Shown here one piece after another: positions 34,701 to 47,100 of a stretch of 64,000 nucleotides of DNA; within the stretch, counting starts at the first letter, position 1, and each line of letters starts with the position of its first letter. The stretch comes from Micractinium sp. NFX-FRZ (lineage: Eukaryota > Chlorophyta > Trebouxiophyceae > Chlorellales > Chlorellaceae): contig JAPTJF010000337.1 of the NCBI GenBank assembly GCA_029339195.1, forward strand, positions 1 to 64,000, given 5' to 3'. The notes under the pieces are model-generated. The model was given only the letters and a program-made list of their open reading frames with translations. It did no database searches and was not told the DNA's origin. The position numbers and the translations under genes are program-made.

Positions 34701-37700
34701 ACCTCAAGAGGTCGGCAGCCTCATCCTCTGACACTCGTACGCTTGCTGCCCTTCCCTCCACTCCTTATCAGGTGGCCCTCAGCGGCAGCGCCCCGGTCAA
34801 GCTGACACTCTCGTGTGCTGTTGCCCCCTCCACTCCTTATCAGGTGGCCCTCAGCGGCAAGTGCAGCGCCCTGGTCAAGCTGACACTCTCGTGTGCTGTT
34901 GCCCCCTCCACTCCACCCCAGGTGGCCCTCAGCGGCAAGTGCAGCGCCCTGGTCAAGCTGGCTCCCGACCTGTCCGACATCTGGATGGGGCACGCCACCT
35001 GGGACACATACACAGGTGGGTGGGGTGGGTGGGTGGGGTGGGTGGGTGAACGCTCCGCCTGGGCACTTACACTGGTGGGTGAATGCTCAGCCTGGGGTAC
35101 TTGACACGGGCGGGTGGGTGGGTGGGTGGGTGAATGCTCCGCCTCAAGACATCTGGATGGAGCACTCCACCTGGGACACATACACCGGTGGGTTGAGGGG
35201 GGTGCGGAGTGGGGGAATGCTCCGCGTGGGACCACCTACACCTGTGGGTAGTGGGTGGAATGCTCCGCACGAGGTACATTTTAGTTTTCCTTTTAACTTC
35301 GAGGAGTTTGGGTGGTTAGGTGACGTGGTGGGTGTGTGGGGAGGAATGCTTCGCCTGGGCCACTCACATGGGCGAGCGTGTGCTCAGATATCTATACACT
35401 GGTGTGAGTGTGTGAAGGGGGAGAGGGGTTGCGGGTTGCTGGGCTGGACAAGGCCTGATAGGAAGCCACTCAGCTTCAATTCACTGCGCCCACTCCCGCC
35501 GCTGAATTCAACTGAGCCGGCTCCTTCTCCACCCTTTGGTTAGCCCCCTGCAGCCCAACTGCGCATCTTCAAGCACTACGCCTTTGAGCTGCGCACGCTG
35601 CAGCCCGCCGCCACCCGCATCTCCTTCTCCAGCTACCCCGGTAAGGGGGGCAGTGTCCTGTGTGCGAGGTGTGGCGGTGGTGTGAGGGGGGGTCCCTTGG
35701 GGTGCGCGTGATGGGAGGAGGGCCTATCCATGTGTTGGGGGTAGGTCCCTTCTGTGGTAGACGTGGAGCGGCGTGCAGGGGCAGCCGCGCTCAGCGCTGC
35801 GCCGTGATCCACGCTGCGCGCTGCCGGCACCTTGCCGAGCTTGCCGGGCTGCGGCAGGCGTGCCACGATGGAAATGATCTGCTCCCCAGGCACGCCAGGC
35901 AGCGCGCGCCTGCCTGTGCCTTTTCTGCTACGGCCTACACTCTCTTCCTGTCTTTGCTTCGTCAATTAACTATGTTGGTTATTCCTGTGCGGATGCAGGC
36001 GAGCTCTTCTCCGACGACGACTTCTTCCTGCTCGACTCTGGCCTGGTCATCCTGCAGGTGCGCCGGAATTGGGGGCTTTAAGATTCAAATATTAACTGTT
36101 CACAACACATTCATCAAGTATTGGGGCCCCTGGTGGGGGCCTGAGCGGCAGGCAGCGGCAGGCAGGCAGGGCGGGTGGCGCTGCGGGCCAAGCACCCACC
36201 CGGCCCTGCCAGCCAGCCACTCGCTTGCACAGTTTCTGCAACATGGATTTCATTCATCTTGCTTGCAGACCACCAACAAGGTGTTCAACGATGACCTGTT
36301 TGAGGCGCTGGACACGCGCAGCGTGCTGAGCTGGCAGCGCGTGCGCACCGCCAACTGGCTGGCGCGCGACGGACAGGTAGGCGAGCGCGCTCGTGCACAT
36401 GGGATGTGTTGCACTGCTGGCGTGCTGATGTGGCGTGCCCGCCTGGCTGGCGCGAGGGGGTGCCGGCTGGGTGGTGCGGTGGTGGCCCGACGTCCGCCTG
36501 TCTCCCTGCCCGCCCACCTGCCGGCTGGGTTATGCGGCGGCTCCCCAACAGCCGTATGCCTGTCTGGTCTGCCTGCCGAACTACCCACCCATCTGCCCGG
36601 CCTGCCTGCCTGCCTCTGCCCCTGCAGGAGTGGTCTGCCTACCTGGACACCTTGAACAGCGGCACCTACAACAACCAGTACCTGATTGTCGATCTGAGCA
36701 AGTTCAGGCGAGTGTGACGTCTAGTTGAAGATGTGGCTTGAAGAAGTGGCACATATGAATGTTGGATGGGCAGGGCAGATGGGTGGGCGGGTGCTCAATG
36801 GGCGCGCGGCTGGCGGTTTTGAGGACGTTAGCCCGCCTGCCCGCCGGCCTGCCTGCCCACCTGCTTTCTTCTGCCGGCCAGGGCCACCCATGCCTGCGGG
36901 CATCCCGCCCCTCCCAACCGCCTTGCCCCACCAGCCAGCGCTGAACACGTGGCGTGCCCCCGCGCCACTACCTCCCCGTTCTGCCCCATCTGCCCCCTGC
37001 CGCCGACCCTGGCAACGCACTGCGGCCGGGTCTGGCGTGGGTGGCTGAGCAAACCGAGCCCCCCCTCTTCCCTCGACTCCCTCCTTCGTCCCCCCTAATC
37101 AATCAACTGTGTTGCGTCAACTGTGCTGCAGGCCAGGGGAGGCGCTGCCGCCGGGCCTGCTGTGGGTGGTCCAAATGATTCTTGCCATTGACCTCACCCC
37201 TTTCCCTCGCTCGCCCCTGCTTGTTGCAGGCCGGGCGAGGCGCTGCAGCCGGGCCTGCTGTGGGTGGCTGAGCAGATCCCGGGGCTTGTGGTGGCGGCAG
37301 ACCTCACCCAGACCCTGGCCTTTGGCTACTTCCCCTCCTTCAACGTGCCCTACTTCCCAGAGGTGTGGTGGTTTAATAAATGGCAAAAGTGTTTTTTTCC
37401 GCATCAAAGGATCCAGCAGCAAACTGGGCCAGCACCGGCACGTCACGGCCCCCTTCCCGGTTGCCCCCTTCCCGCCTTGCGCCACAACAGTGCCTCCCTC
37501 TCCCGACCTTGTCGCAGGTCTACAACCGCTCCGGCTACCCCGACTTCATCAGCAAGCTGGACCAGCACGGCCAGCACTTTGGCAAGACCACGCACTGGCT
37601 GTCTTATGAAAACACGCCGCGGTGAGACGGGACCCCTGCCTCCACCCTACTAGTAGTTGCTGCCTCTCACTATCTGGTGATGTCGGAGGGAGGGAGGGAG

Positions 37701-39285
37701 CGGCTGCATCCTCGGCACGCGCCGCGCCAAGGGGCGGACTGCCCAGGGGGTCCGGCAGCTGCCTGGCTGGCTGGCTGGCCGGCCGACGGGCGTTGCCTGC
37801 CTGCCTGTGTGCAGAGCACATGCCGGTCGGGCTGCCAAACCAGCGGTCCTCAAACCTTCCCCGCTTGCCAACTTGTCCCTGCAGCGCCCGCATCACCCGG
37901 CGTGACCAGTGTTAATAAAAGAAAAGTGCCCGCTGGCCTCCCTGCAGCGCCCGCATCACCCGGCGTGACCAGTGTTAATAAAAGAAAAGTGCCCGCTTGC
38001 CTCCCTGCAGCGCCCGCATCTTCCGGCGCGACCAGGGCACCATCACCGACCTGGATGGCATGAAGCGCGTGATGCGGGGCAACAGCTGGAAGACGGACCC
38101 GGTAGGGCTGCAGCAGGGGTGGGCCGCAGGCGAGGGCGGGGTGCGGGCTGCTGCAGGATGAAGGGAGGAAACAGCTGGAACGCAGGCCCGGCCCGGTAGT
38201 TCACTGGGTGGCTGCAGCAGTCTGAAGGGGCAAACAGCTAGCAGGGCTGTCCATCCTCCAACTGACCAGTTTCCCACCCTCCCGCCCTGCCCCGCAGCTC
38301 TCCGAGGGCCACCCCATCTGCGCTGTGTGCGGGCGGGGTGACTTGGACCCAGAGAATCCGGTGCCCCGAGGCTGCTACGACACCAAGGTCACCAGCTACA
38401 CACTGGCGCTCAAGGTTCGCTGCGCCTGCTGTGGTCGTGCTGTACTGTGCTGTGCTGTGCTGTGCTTCCGGATGCTGCCCCGAGCCTGCTGTGGCCACCA
38501 AGGGGCACCAGCTAACGGCACGCTGGCACTCAAGACGCGCTGTGCCTGCTGTGTCTGTGCTGCGCTGTGCTGTGCTGTGCTGTGCTGCGGGATGCTCCCC
38601 CGAGCCTGCTGTGGCCACTAGGGTTGCCAGCTAACTGCACACTGCGCATGTTGTGTGATATGTTTGGTGTGCAACAAGCAGCCTGCCTTTGCCGCCCAAT
38701 TGATACCGCCACGCCCGCGTCAGTCGTGCAGATACCAGCCGGGGCTGTGAATGGGGTCTCCTCCTCTCCTCCTAGCTCTCTACCCAACCTATCCTCTCTT
38801 CACCCACCGTGACCTCTTTGGCCATGTTTCCCTGGCGCAGATGCAAGCCGAGGTGGTGAATGGGCCCACCTACGACTGGCCCTGGTCGCTGCCCCCCTTC
38901 CGCTGGAGCGAGCCAGTGATGGCAAACCTGACACACAGGTGGGGCATGGGAGGGGTGTGATAGGCAGGGCGCGGGGCTGCGAGTGGGTGGGTCGGGTAGG
39001 GAAGGCGGGAGGCGTGTGGATGGGGCAGGGCGCGGCTGCACAAGCGCCGGGAGCCTGCCACAGCTGCCAGCTGGCTGCACTGCCCAGTGCTCCTTCGGCC
39101 TTGCGCCCACCCGCCACCCTCCCCTGCGGCCCGGCCCCACCATGTCCACTGTCTGTGTCTCGCCACCGTGCTGCAGGGGGCAGCCAGAGCGGTTTGCCTT
39201 CTCCTTCGAGGTGATGGATCCCTTTGCCCCTCTGCCCCACCTGGCGCCGGGCTGCCCACAAGGCGGGAGCTTCAGTGCCAGCTGA
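31719..39285 (+). CDS. Phospholipase B-like (PLBD/laminin-ancestor) hydrolase, secretory or lysosomal/vacuolar
   Basis: 19 exons: 31719-31893, 32146-32270, 32467-32513, 32743-32793, 33200-33287, 33543-33647, 33943-34037, 34444-34552, 34922-35015, 35554-35640, 35999-36057, 36269-36376, 36628-36707, 37230-37362, 37518-37621, 38011-38101, 38298-38414, 38841-38938, 39177-39285; 624 aa. A signal peptide (residues ~1-24) precedes family motifs: VAWGSYIDGLHTTSNFGQL, NYSDADQLFGAGWLEGYLTA, CSALVKLAPDLSDIWMGHAT, VFNDDLF, NNQYLIVDL, and Cys-rich HPICAVCGRGDLDPENP. The Cys of GKCSALVK (about residue 272) aligns with the N-terminal nucleophile made by autocleavage in animal PLBD2, so an Ntn-type amidase/lipase acting in an acidic compartment is likely. 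Several NxT/S sequons are present. Intron 13 has a GC donor. Introns hold many exon-edge echoes. Confidence 0.92.
33079..33190 (+). repeat. (CTG)n microsatellite in an intron
   Basis: Interrupted CTG/GCTG repeat runs just upstream of exon 5 of the phospholipase B-like gene; on the minus strand they read as CAG repeats. Confidence 0.85.
34765..34960 (+). repeat. Three copies of the nucleophile-exon start
   Basis: AGGTGGCCCTCAGCGGCA followed by the CSALVKL-coding segment begins near 34770, 34841 and 34920 (real). The first copy has lost the Cys codon; the second keeps it. Unit length is about 71-79 bp and includes CTCTCGTGTGCTGTTGCCCC. Confidence 0.9.
37877..38040 (+). repeat. Three copies of the exon 16 start, ~63-bp unit
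   Basis: CCTGCAGCGCCCGCATC plus ACCCGGCGTGACCAG or the real TTCCGGCGCGACCAG recurs near 37879, 37940 and 38004. The first two copies run into GTGTTAATAAAAGAAAAGTG, which closes the frame (TAA), so only the third makes the exon. Confidence 0.9.
38401..38640 (+). repeat. ~120-bp tandem duplication of exon 17 end and donor region
   Basis: 38401-38519 and 38521-38640 are diverged copies containing LALK-coding exon end, a TGTGCTGTGC run and the CGAGCCTGCTGTGGCCAC block. The second copy has GACGCG in place of the GT donor. Confidence 0.85.
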
Positions 39286-40420
39286 GCTTGCAGCAGAATT
39301 CTGTACAGACTAGACTAGGTCAAGCTGGAGAGGAGCAACCGCCGGCGGCAGCAGCGGCTGGCGCCGGCGTCAGGCCGCAGCATGTGTGTGGGTGGCGCCG
39401 GTGCCGGCCCTTCCGGACTGGCCACCCATCTCGTTTACTTCGTCCACGCACACATCCACATGCTATCCGTCCACCCGTTCATTCCACTCCTTTCATCAAA
39501 CCCAACCATCAACGCATGGCACATGCGAGGCAAGCCTGCCTGCTCCCAACCGATCCCTGTCTTTAATTAGCTCCCTCACCCCAATGCACCTGCACCCCCT
39601 GTTTCATTCTCCTCCGTACCTCACCCCCTTCTGTGCTCAGCCTTACGCCCGCCGGTGCATGCCATGCCGCGATGCACGCCACTTGGCTCTCCTGCCACGC
39701 CCACCGTGCTTTCCTTTGCCAGCTCGCCTGTACCAGCACCGGTGTGCTCCTCGGGCCGACCGCCTTGGCCCCCGATTTCCTGCCGCCCTCATTTGATGCT
39801 CTCCTGCTCTGATCTCATGCATGTGCGTTCCCTCTTTTTCTTACGTGCTTGGACAGTTGGGTCCTCTCGGGTGCACCCCCGCCCCCGTACTGCCTTGCGC
39901 ACCCGCAGGACGGCCGCTAAATGATACTCTTTTGCTCAACATGTGACCGGGAATCAGCTCACCCTGCAGAGTGCTGTGCCATACCAGAAGGAAGTGTGTG
40001 CCAATCGCATGCAGTGAGGCACACAACAAGAAAAGGGCATTTGCCCGCTACCCATAGGTGCACCCGCCCCGTGCCCCGTGCCCCCCTGCTCCTGCCCCGA
40101 GGCCTGCAACATGATTTTCTCATGCCTGGCGTCGCCTGTGATGGCGGTGCCGGGCGGAACAGCGACACCGAGTCGTTGTGGCGCACGCCGCAAACTGGTG
40201 ACAGCACACAGGCAGGGATGAAGGTGCAACCATGAGGCGACAGTGCAGGGTAAGGCACCGCAGCGCGGCACACAACTCCGCTGCGGCAGACAAGCGTAGC
40301 GCCTGCGCCACCGCTCGCCAGGCAACCCAACCTTCAGCTTGGGGCAGCCGGAACGCTGGAGCCAGACCGACAGCCTGAGCGAGCGCAGCACCTTCCAGAG
40401 AAGCTGCCCGGCAGCTGCGG
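39286..40420. other. Convergent intergenic region
   Basis: 3' flanks of the phospholipase B-like gene (+) and the F-box/LRR-like gene (-). Pyrimidine-rich, no gene or repeat array recognised. Confidence 0.5.
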
Positions 40421-40560
40421 TCACATCTGCTCGTCTGGCTGGTGGTGGCAGAGCTTAACGACGTGCAGCTGCCCGTCGTCGTGTTCCAGGACCACGCGCA
40501 CAGGCTCGGGGTGTTCAACATCATGCCGCAGCAGCTGCTCCACCTGCTGCGCTGTCACCA

Positions 40561-40595
<35 letters not shown>

Positions 40596-42832
40596 GGGTG
40601 CGGCTGAGCTGCCGCCAGCGGGGCGGGTGCGCCAGCAGGGGCCAGCTGCCACTGAGGAGCATAAAAGATAGCCTCCGTGTCGAAAGGTGCGTGCAGCTTG
40701 AAAGCCTGCAGTACCATGTGCAGCCGCCGCACAGCTTCCAGCTGCATGTCGCCCTGCGCCGGCGGCCGCCAGAAGCGCCACCAGGGGCGGCGCAGCCCAC
40801 TCTCCCCCTGCTGCGCCTGCTGTGCCGCCAGGTCAGCCGCCACTTCCAGCCGCAGCAGGCCGGCCACCGCCATGACCCTGCGTGCAGCAGCAAACAGCTG
40901 CTCTGCTGGCAGCGCAACATCGAGGCCAACACCATCTATAGTCAGCACGTCGAGGTAGAAAGGTGGCCACTGCAGGGCAGGTGAGACAAAGCAGCCAGGG
41001 GCGCAAGCCTGAAACCCCGCAAGCAGCCGGCCAGGTGTGTCCCCATTGCCTGCAGGCAGGCCCCGGCCCTGCCCCTGGTAGCCAAGCGCTCGCCAATTTG
41101 CCCTCCATGCACCAACTGACGCCTTCGCTTCCGCAGCAAACAGCACCACGTGGGATGAACGTTGCCCCAACTCACTTGCAGTATTGGGTGCAGGGTGCCC
41201 TGTGCTGCCACCTCATCCGCTCCCTGCATCAGCTGAGCTTGCAGGGCAAGAAACTGCTCCTCCAGCTCAGCAGCTGCCCCCGGTGCCTGCGGCCCTTGTG
41301 CACCAGCAGGAGCTGGCAGCGCTATTGCCCCTGCGGCAGCCACAGCCCGCCTGGCAGCGACAACCGCTAGCACTGCAGCCCCTGCCGCAAGCTGAAAAGG
41401 GACGGCGGCCAGGCGAGCCGCTGCTGCTGCAGCTGCTACGGTCGCCAGCCCCCAAGGCAGTGCCGCTCGCGCTGCAGCAGCAATAAGGTTGGGTCCGGCC
41501 GGCTCCTCCTGCTGTGCCTGCTGCTGCTGCGCTGGCAGTGCGTGCTCTGCCGGTTGCTCTCCTGCTGCGCCGGCGGCTGGCTGCCCGGGGCCGTCTGGTG
41601 CACCGCCCACTGCCACTAACTCGCCTGCCGCAGCCCACCCCGCAGGCCCTGCGGCAGCCTCGCCCGCTGCTGCCTGCACTTGCTGCATCACCTCCTCCAC
41701 TCCATCCTCCATTTGGTGCATCACAAACATGCGGCCTGGCAGCACCAGCTCAAGTTCCTTCACGCTGCGCGGCAGGGCTGCCAGGTCAGCGCTGGCAAAC
41801 GACAGCAACTCCAGGCGGCTCAGGTGGCGGAAGGGCGCCAGGATGCCTGCAGGGGGAGGCCAGTCAGGGGCGCCCACATATGCTGTTACTGCTTAAAGGC
41901 CGGTGCATCTGGGTGTTGCTGTCCTCACTGCACATACACCGCCTCACTGCCTCACTGCACATACTGTATAATTGATGGGGGAGGGCGACAAAAGTCTCGA
42001 GCTGGCTCGTCACCCGGTAACTGATTGCCCCTCGGATGGGGGCCCACACCAAGCTCACGGCAGCGCGCGCCGCATGCACAGCAAGCTGGGTGCTGCTTCA
42101 AACCGTGTTTCTCGAGTCGACGCAAGTGGAACGTGCTGGCACCACCTCGGCACACCCACCTGCGTCAAAGCGCTGCCCCAGCTGTAGCGCCCGAATGCTT
42201 AGCGTGCGAATGGGCTCGCTGCTGGTGCCAGGATCGTGCGCTGCAAGCAGCCGCCCCAGCAGCTCTGCCTCTTGCAGGCGCAGCCTGCACCCTTGCTGGG
42301 TGCTGACGTCCAGCGTCACACTGGCGAGGCCACAGTGCGCCAGCAGCCACTCCAGGCAGGGCACCAGCCAGCGGCACTGGCGGTCAGGCTGCAGTTCCAG
42401 CCGCACGGCATAGGGCGCCGACTGCGCCGCTTGCCACTGCGCACTACCCAGGAGAGACACCCTGCTGTGCACCCGTGCTACAGTGCGCACGTCTGCGGGC
42501 GCCTGGGGCTGGCAGTAGGGGGCCAACAGGTGCAGCGCCTCCTGCAGGCGGACGAGCAGGGGAGGGCATCACGCAGCACATGGATGCGTCTGCCCTTGCA
42601 AGGTGAGGGGCGCGCAAACAGGAGGGATGTGCGGCCCCAGTGCATTCGTGCTACAGTAGTACACAATGTCCGCTGGGAGGTGTGTGTGGCAGGAGCCGTG
42701 AACACAGACATGTTCCTGCGCCAGTTGTAGGCTCACCGCAGTGGCAGCAATGCGGTGGGCGAGTGCCGCCGGCAGGGCGGCGATGCTTGTAAGGAGAGGG
42801 TCAGCCACGGCCGGCGCGTCTTGATCCGCCAT
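40421..42832 (-). CDS. F-box/LRR-like protein of unknown function
   Basis: Four exons on the minus strand: 42832-42737, 42541-42160, 41846-41176, 40969-40421; 565 aa. The N terminus has a short helix-like segment (SIAALPAALAHRIAATA) that resembles a degenerate F-box; exons 2-3 carry leucine-rich strands (IRTLSIRALQLGQ, FRHLSRLELLSFASADLAAL, VKELELVLPG) as in LRR proteins. The middle is Ala/Gln-rich. The C-terminal part has LDVLTIDGVGLDV, a Trp-rich patch (PWWRFWRPP), an 11-Gln run encoded by CAG repeats, and ends VVLEHDDGQLHVVKLCHHQ. All introns are GT-AG with matching phase. The F-box assignment is inference; a generic hypothetical protein is the fallback. Confidence 0.72.
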
Positions 42833-44198
42833 CGTGGTCCTCTAAATGCTTCCCGGAGCCCGTAAAGTGCTTGCTGGCGGTGGGAGTGGCCTCCGGCGCC
42901 GCTGTCGCTGGCTTTTTATCCGGTGGTCCGGCCCGTTACACTCCGAGCCACCTGTTTGAGCCCGGGGATGCAAGTAATGCGCAGACCGGTCGACGAGCCG
43001 CGGAGTCCTGGGCTCTTCAGAGCAGAAGTGTGTCCATCAAGCCGGTGGCGCTCTCGAGGACTTCGAGCGCGGAAGACGGATTACATGGATGGCGACGGAT
43101 TGCACAAAACGTGCAGTGGCCATGCTCACAGCCCCTTGGGCGTGGGTGCTGGCGCCGCCCCGCTGGCGGTCGCGGGCCTGCGCAGGTCAGCCCTTGGCCC
43201 TTGGTCACCCTCTCGGTTTGCACCAAGGGAACTGCCACATATGCATGTATCGGTGCAATGTGCTGCAAGTGTGCACTCCTCGGCACTCCTTTTCACCGAT
43301 GGTCAACCCACCTGCTGCAAGACGTCCACGCAGGCTGAGGCCCCGTGTAGCTGGTAGCGGTGCCCCGCTGCCACGTGCGAACCTTGGAGTGCCTGCTGCC
43401 ATTCCTTGTAACCTGCCTCGCTCAAGACCGCCCGCATGCGGTGCAGCACCGAGAAATGCCACCATCCACGACGCGCGTGCCAGCAGCCAGAGAGGCGTTA
43501 ACATTACACTCCACGTGCCTCGCAACCAATTGAAGCGCTCTCTCCTTCAGGATGTAATGTGCCACCCAGCATGGCGCCTCAAATCATATTGACGTCAGCT
43601 CAAGCGTACAGGCAGACGGACGGACAGGCGGGCGGGGAGCATTGTGCAAGGGCGGGGCAAGTGCTTATGGGGAGATTGTCTAAGATTGCCGCAGCACCCA
43701 TCTCGAATCTGCTCTAGTTGGGGCCAGGGAAGGAGGGAGGAAGAAAGGCGACACGACAGCACACGCATGATAGATCTGATCTCTTGCATCAGACAGGACT
43801 GCTCTGACCGGGCGGAATGGCTGGGGAAGAAGGCGGTGACGGAGAAGAAAGGCGGAGGTAGGGCGAAGAGAAGGTAGGGCCCAAAAAGTAGGCAGGTGAG
43901 TGCAGGGAGAGAAGCAGGGGCTATTAGGTGAGTGGATGAGTGCGGAGGGAAAGGCAGGGGCTATTAGGTAAGTACTCGCTGGCGCGACAGTGTAATGCAT
44001 GCGTTATATGAGCACACACGCACAGGGGCTGTAGGGTGTTCGTGGCTTGCGGCATGGGGCGGCATCAGCGATGCACACGGGGGCGCCAAAAGCAGGGCCC
44101 TGTCCCAACAAACAGCAGGGGTGGCAAGGGGCGAAGCCTCTTCAGGCATCGCCCAAGTGCCAAGGAGCGCGCATTTTGAGACAACAGAAGCGGGTGCA
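42833..44198. other. Intergenic region with weak + strand coding hints
   Basis: Lies upstream of the F-box/LRR-like gene and downstream of the Ala/Glu/Gln-rich gene. Possible + strand ORFs begin at ATG 43080 (reading MDGDGLHKTCSG) and ATG 43089 (reading MATDCTKRAVAM, 167 codons); TGTAA motifs occur at about 43553 and 43990. Neither ORF has the codon bias of the neighbours or a known domain, so no gene is called. A ~40-bp unit containing GGGGCTATTAGGT is present twice at 43890-43970. Confidence 0.4.
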
Positions 44199-47100
44199 TC
44201 AGGCGTCCCTGGTGACCGCACTACTGTTGTCGGCAGGTGGGCCGTCACCGGCCAGCCGTGCCAGCGCGCTCTGCACGACGCGCGCAGCCGCCAGGATGCA
44301 GGCCATCAGGTAGAGGCACAGCACGCGCAGCAGCAGCCAGCAGCGCTCTGCCAGCGAGGGGGCGGGCGGCGCGTGCGCGGCGGCGGCCGCCGCGGCCGCC
44401 TCCGCCTCCGCCTGCCGCTGCAGCTCCTCAGCCGCTGCCAGCTCCTCCTGCAGACAGGGGAGCGGGAAGAGGCAGGGCAGGGTACTGCTTGAGAATGGGG
44501 AGGGGTATAAACTCCGTATCGACGCAAGCCAGTGAGTGTCGTGGTGTGATGTGACGGGCATGCTGCATGCACATAAAAAGCTGACCGGCAGCCTGAAAAC
44601 CCGGCAAGCCATTATGCAGCTCAACAATCTCCGCCCCTCTCCCCAGCGCTCCTCAACATGCCCCAGCCCAACCCACCATGGTGCGCAGGATGGCGTTGCT
44701 GCGTGCCAGCGCCGCCGCTGCAGCGTCCTTGCGCTGCCGCTGCTGCTCTACAACAGCGGGCGCCGCTGCCCGCTCCGCCTTGGCAGCCTTTGGCTGAATG
44801 GCGGGCGGCCCCTCGCTCCGCTGGAAGTAGCGGTGCGTGCGGGTCTGATATCCCGCGGTGTCGGCATAAGTGGCGGTACCGTCGTCGGCAGACGCGCCCT
44901 GCAGCCAATCGAGGCCCTGCAGGAAGGGAGGAGGGTGGGACAGGAGGGTACCGGGCAAGGTTGGGCAAGGGGTGGGGAAGGGGGCGAATGGAGCAGTGAG
45001 GGGCTGCTGCTGCCAGGGTGTGGGCCCGCTGCCTGAGGGGTTGCTTATTTAACATTCCTTTAACAAACATGGTTGTGAGCAAAACAAGGGCCCATCCTGG
45101 CAGCGCCGTGCCAGCCTAGCTGGCGCACTTGTGCGGGGGAAGGCACACGTGCTGCGCCCTACCTTCCAGGCCAGGCCACAACTGTAACAGCGGCACAGTA
45201 AATCAGGGTGCAGCAGCACAGCAGGGGTGAATCACAACAGCCCTTTTCCCACCGTCTTGCAGATGGACATGAGGTAAGCACGCGCGTATGTGGCACAAAT
45301 AGAAACCCAGCACAGCACAGCAAAGCACAGCACAGCGGAGCACAGCACAGCAGGCACAGCATACTCACCTTGCTGCGCATGGACAGCTGTGTGCTGCGCT
45401 GCGTGGCAGTGCCGCCGCTGGCGCCGGCCATGCCGCCGGCGCTGGCCTGCGGCCGCCGCTGCGCCTGCTGTGCCTGCTGCGCTGCCAGCCTGGACTCTGC
45501 CAGCACAGCAGCAATGCGCTGCTTGTAGGCAACCTCCAACTCCTTGGCATTGGTGCCAGATGCCGGGGCAGCAGCTGCCGGGGCTGCGGCTGCGGGCAGG
45601 CCAGCCAGCATCGGCGCCCCGAGCCGGCGGTCGGCGGACGAGTGCCGCACAATGGGCACGGGCGGGCGGCCCTTGCGGGCGCGCGGGCTGGCAGGCTGGA
45701 CGCCGCGCTGCTGCTGTGCCGGCTGCTGCTGCTGCTGCTCGCTATTGAAGCTGACCGGCGCCCGCGCCTGCTGCCAGCTGACACGGCTGCCGGCAGCAAT
45801 GGCGGTGGTGGGGGTGGCGGCGCGCATGCCAGCGGCGGCTGCGGCCACAACTGCGGCGCCCGCGGCACTGGCAGAAGTGGCGCGCGCGCCGGTGGCGCCC
45901 AGCACAGCTGCTGCCCTGGCGGGCATCTGCGGCTCGGTGATCCGAATGATGGAAGTTGCCCCCGGCAGGTAAGGCACCAGAGGGGCTGCTGCCCCCACCG
46001 GCTGGCTGGCTGCCACAGAGGCCTCCTCAGCACTGCCAGCGCCGCTGCCGCCGCTGCCCCGCTGGGCCGGCACAGCAGGCAGCTCCTGCCCGCCGCTGCC
46101 GCCGCTGCTGCCACCATACCAGCTGGCGCCAGCGGCGTCGCCGCTGTGCCATGCGGTGACCCACCGCTCCATCTCCTGCACAGGCAGACAGGCAGGTGGG
46201 CAGGCAGGCAGGCACGGGTGGGTGAGGAAGCGTAAGGTGGCCTGCTGATTTGGTTTAATCGACAGCATGCATACCCTACCAGCTAGGAGAGCCAGGCAGG
46301 CAATCAAAGCAGCAAACGCTCAATCCTTCTTCCGAGTCACGGCGGCAGCAGGCTGAGCACCCACCCATTCATCTCACACAAGCTCTGAGACAAAAGAAAG
46401 AAAATTTGATAGCAAGCAGCCCTCCCGCCGGCCCACCCACCTGTTGTGCCTCCTCCTCGGTTAGGCCGGGCCTGACCGCCTCGCCGTTGGGTGCTGCCCC
46501 CTCCTCCCCCACAACCTGCGCCTCCGCCACCTCAGCAGCCTGAGTCAGCTCAGCAGGCTCAGCAGCCTGCGCTACCACAGCAGGCACAGCGGGGCCCGCC
46601 GCCCCCTCCTCCACCACCTCTGCCACCACCTCCACCGCCGGCTCTGCCACCACAGCAGGCACAGCGGGCAGCGCCACATCAGCAGCCAAATCCACCCCCG
46701 GCCGCGCACTGCCAGAGGGCTCCTGCTGCTGCTGCTGCTCCTCCTGCTGCAGCGCTGCACCGTCTGCCATGTGGGCCACCACGTCCTCCTGCTGCACCTC
46801 GGCAGCTGCCTCAGCGGATGCCTCGGCTGCACCCGCCTCCTGCTCCTCAGCCTGCTCCTCCTGCTGCTGCCCCTCCTCCTCCTCCTCAATCGCGGCTGCC
46901 TCTGCCACAGCTGCCTGCCCCTCCTCCTCCTGCTCCTCTGCAGCAGCACCGGCTGCCTCAACAAAGGTTGCCTCCTCCTCATGCTTGGCCTGCTCTTCTG
47001 CTGCAGCTTCCGCTGCCTTTGTTACCACTGCTGCCTGCTCATCCTGCTGCTGCTGCTGCTGCTCCTCCTCTGCAGCGGCACCAGCCTCTGCCTCCTCATG

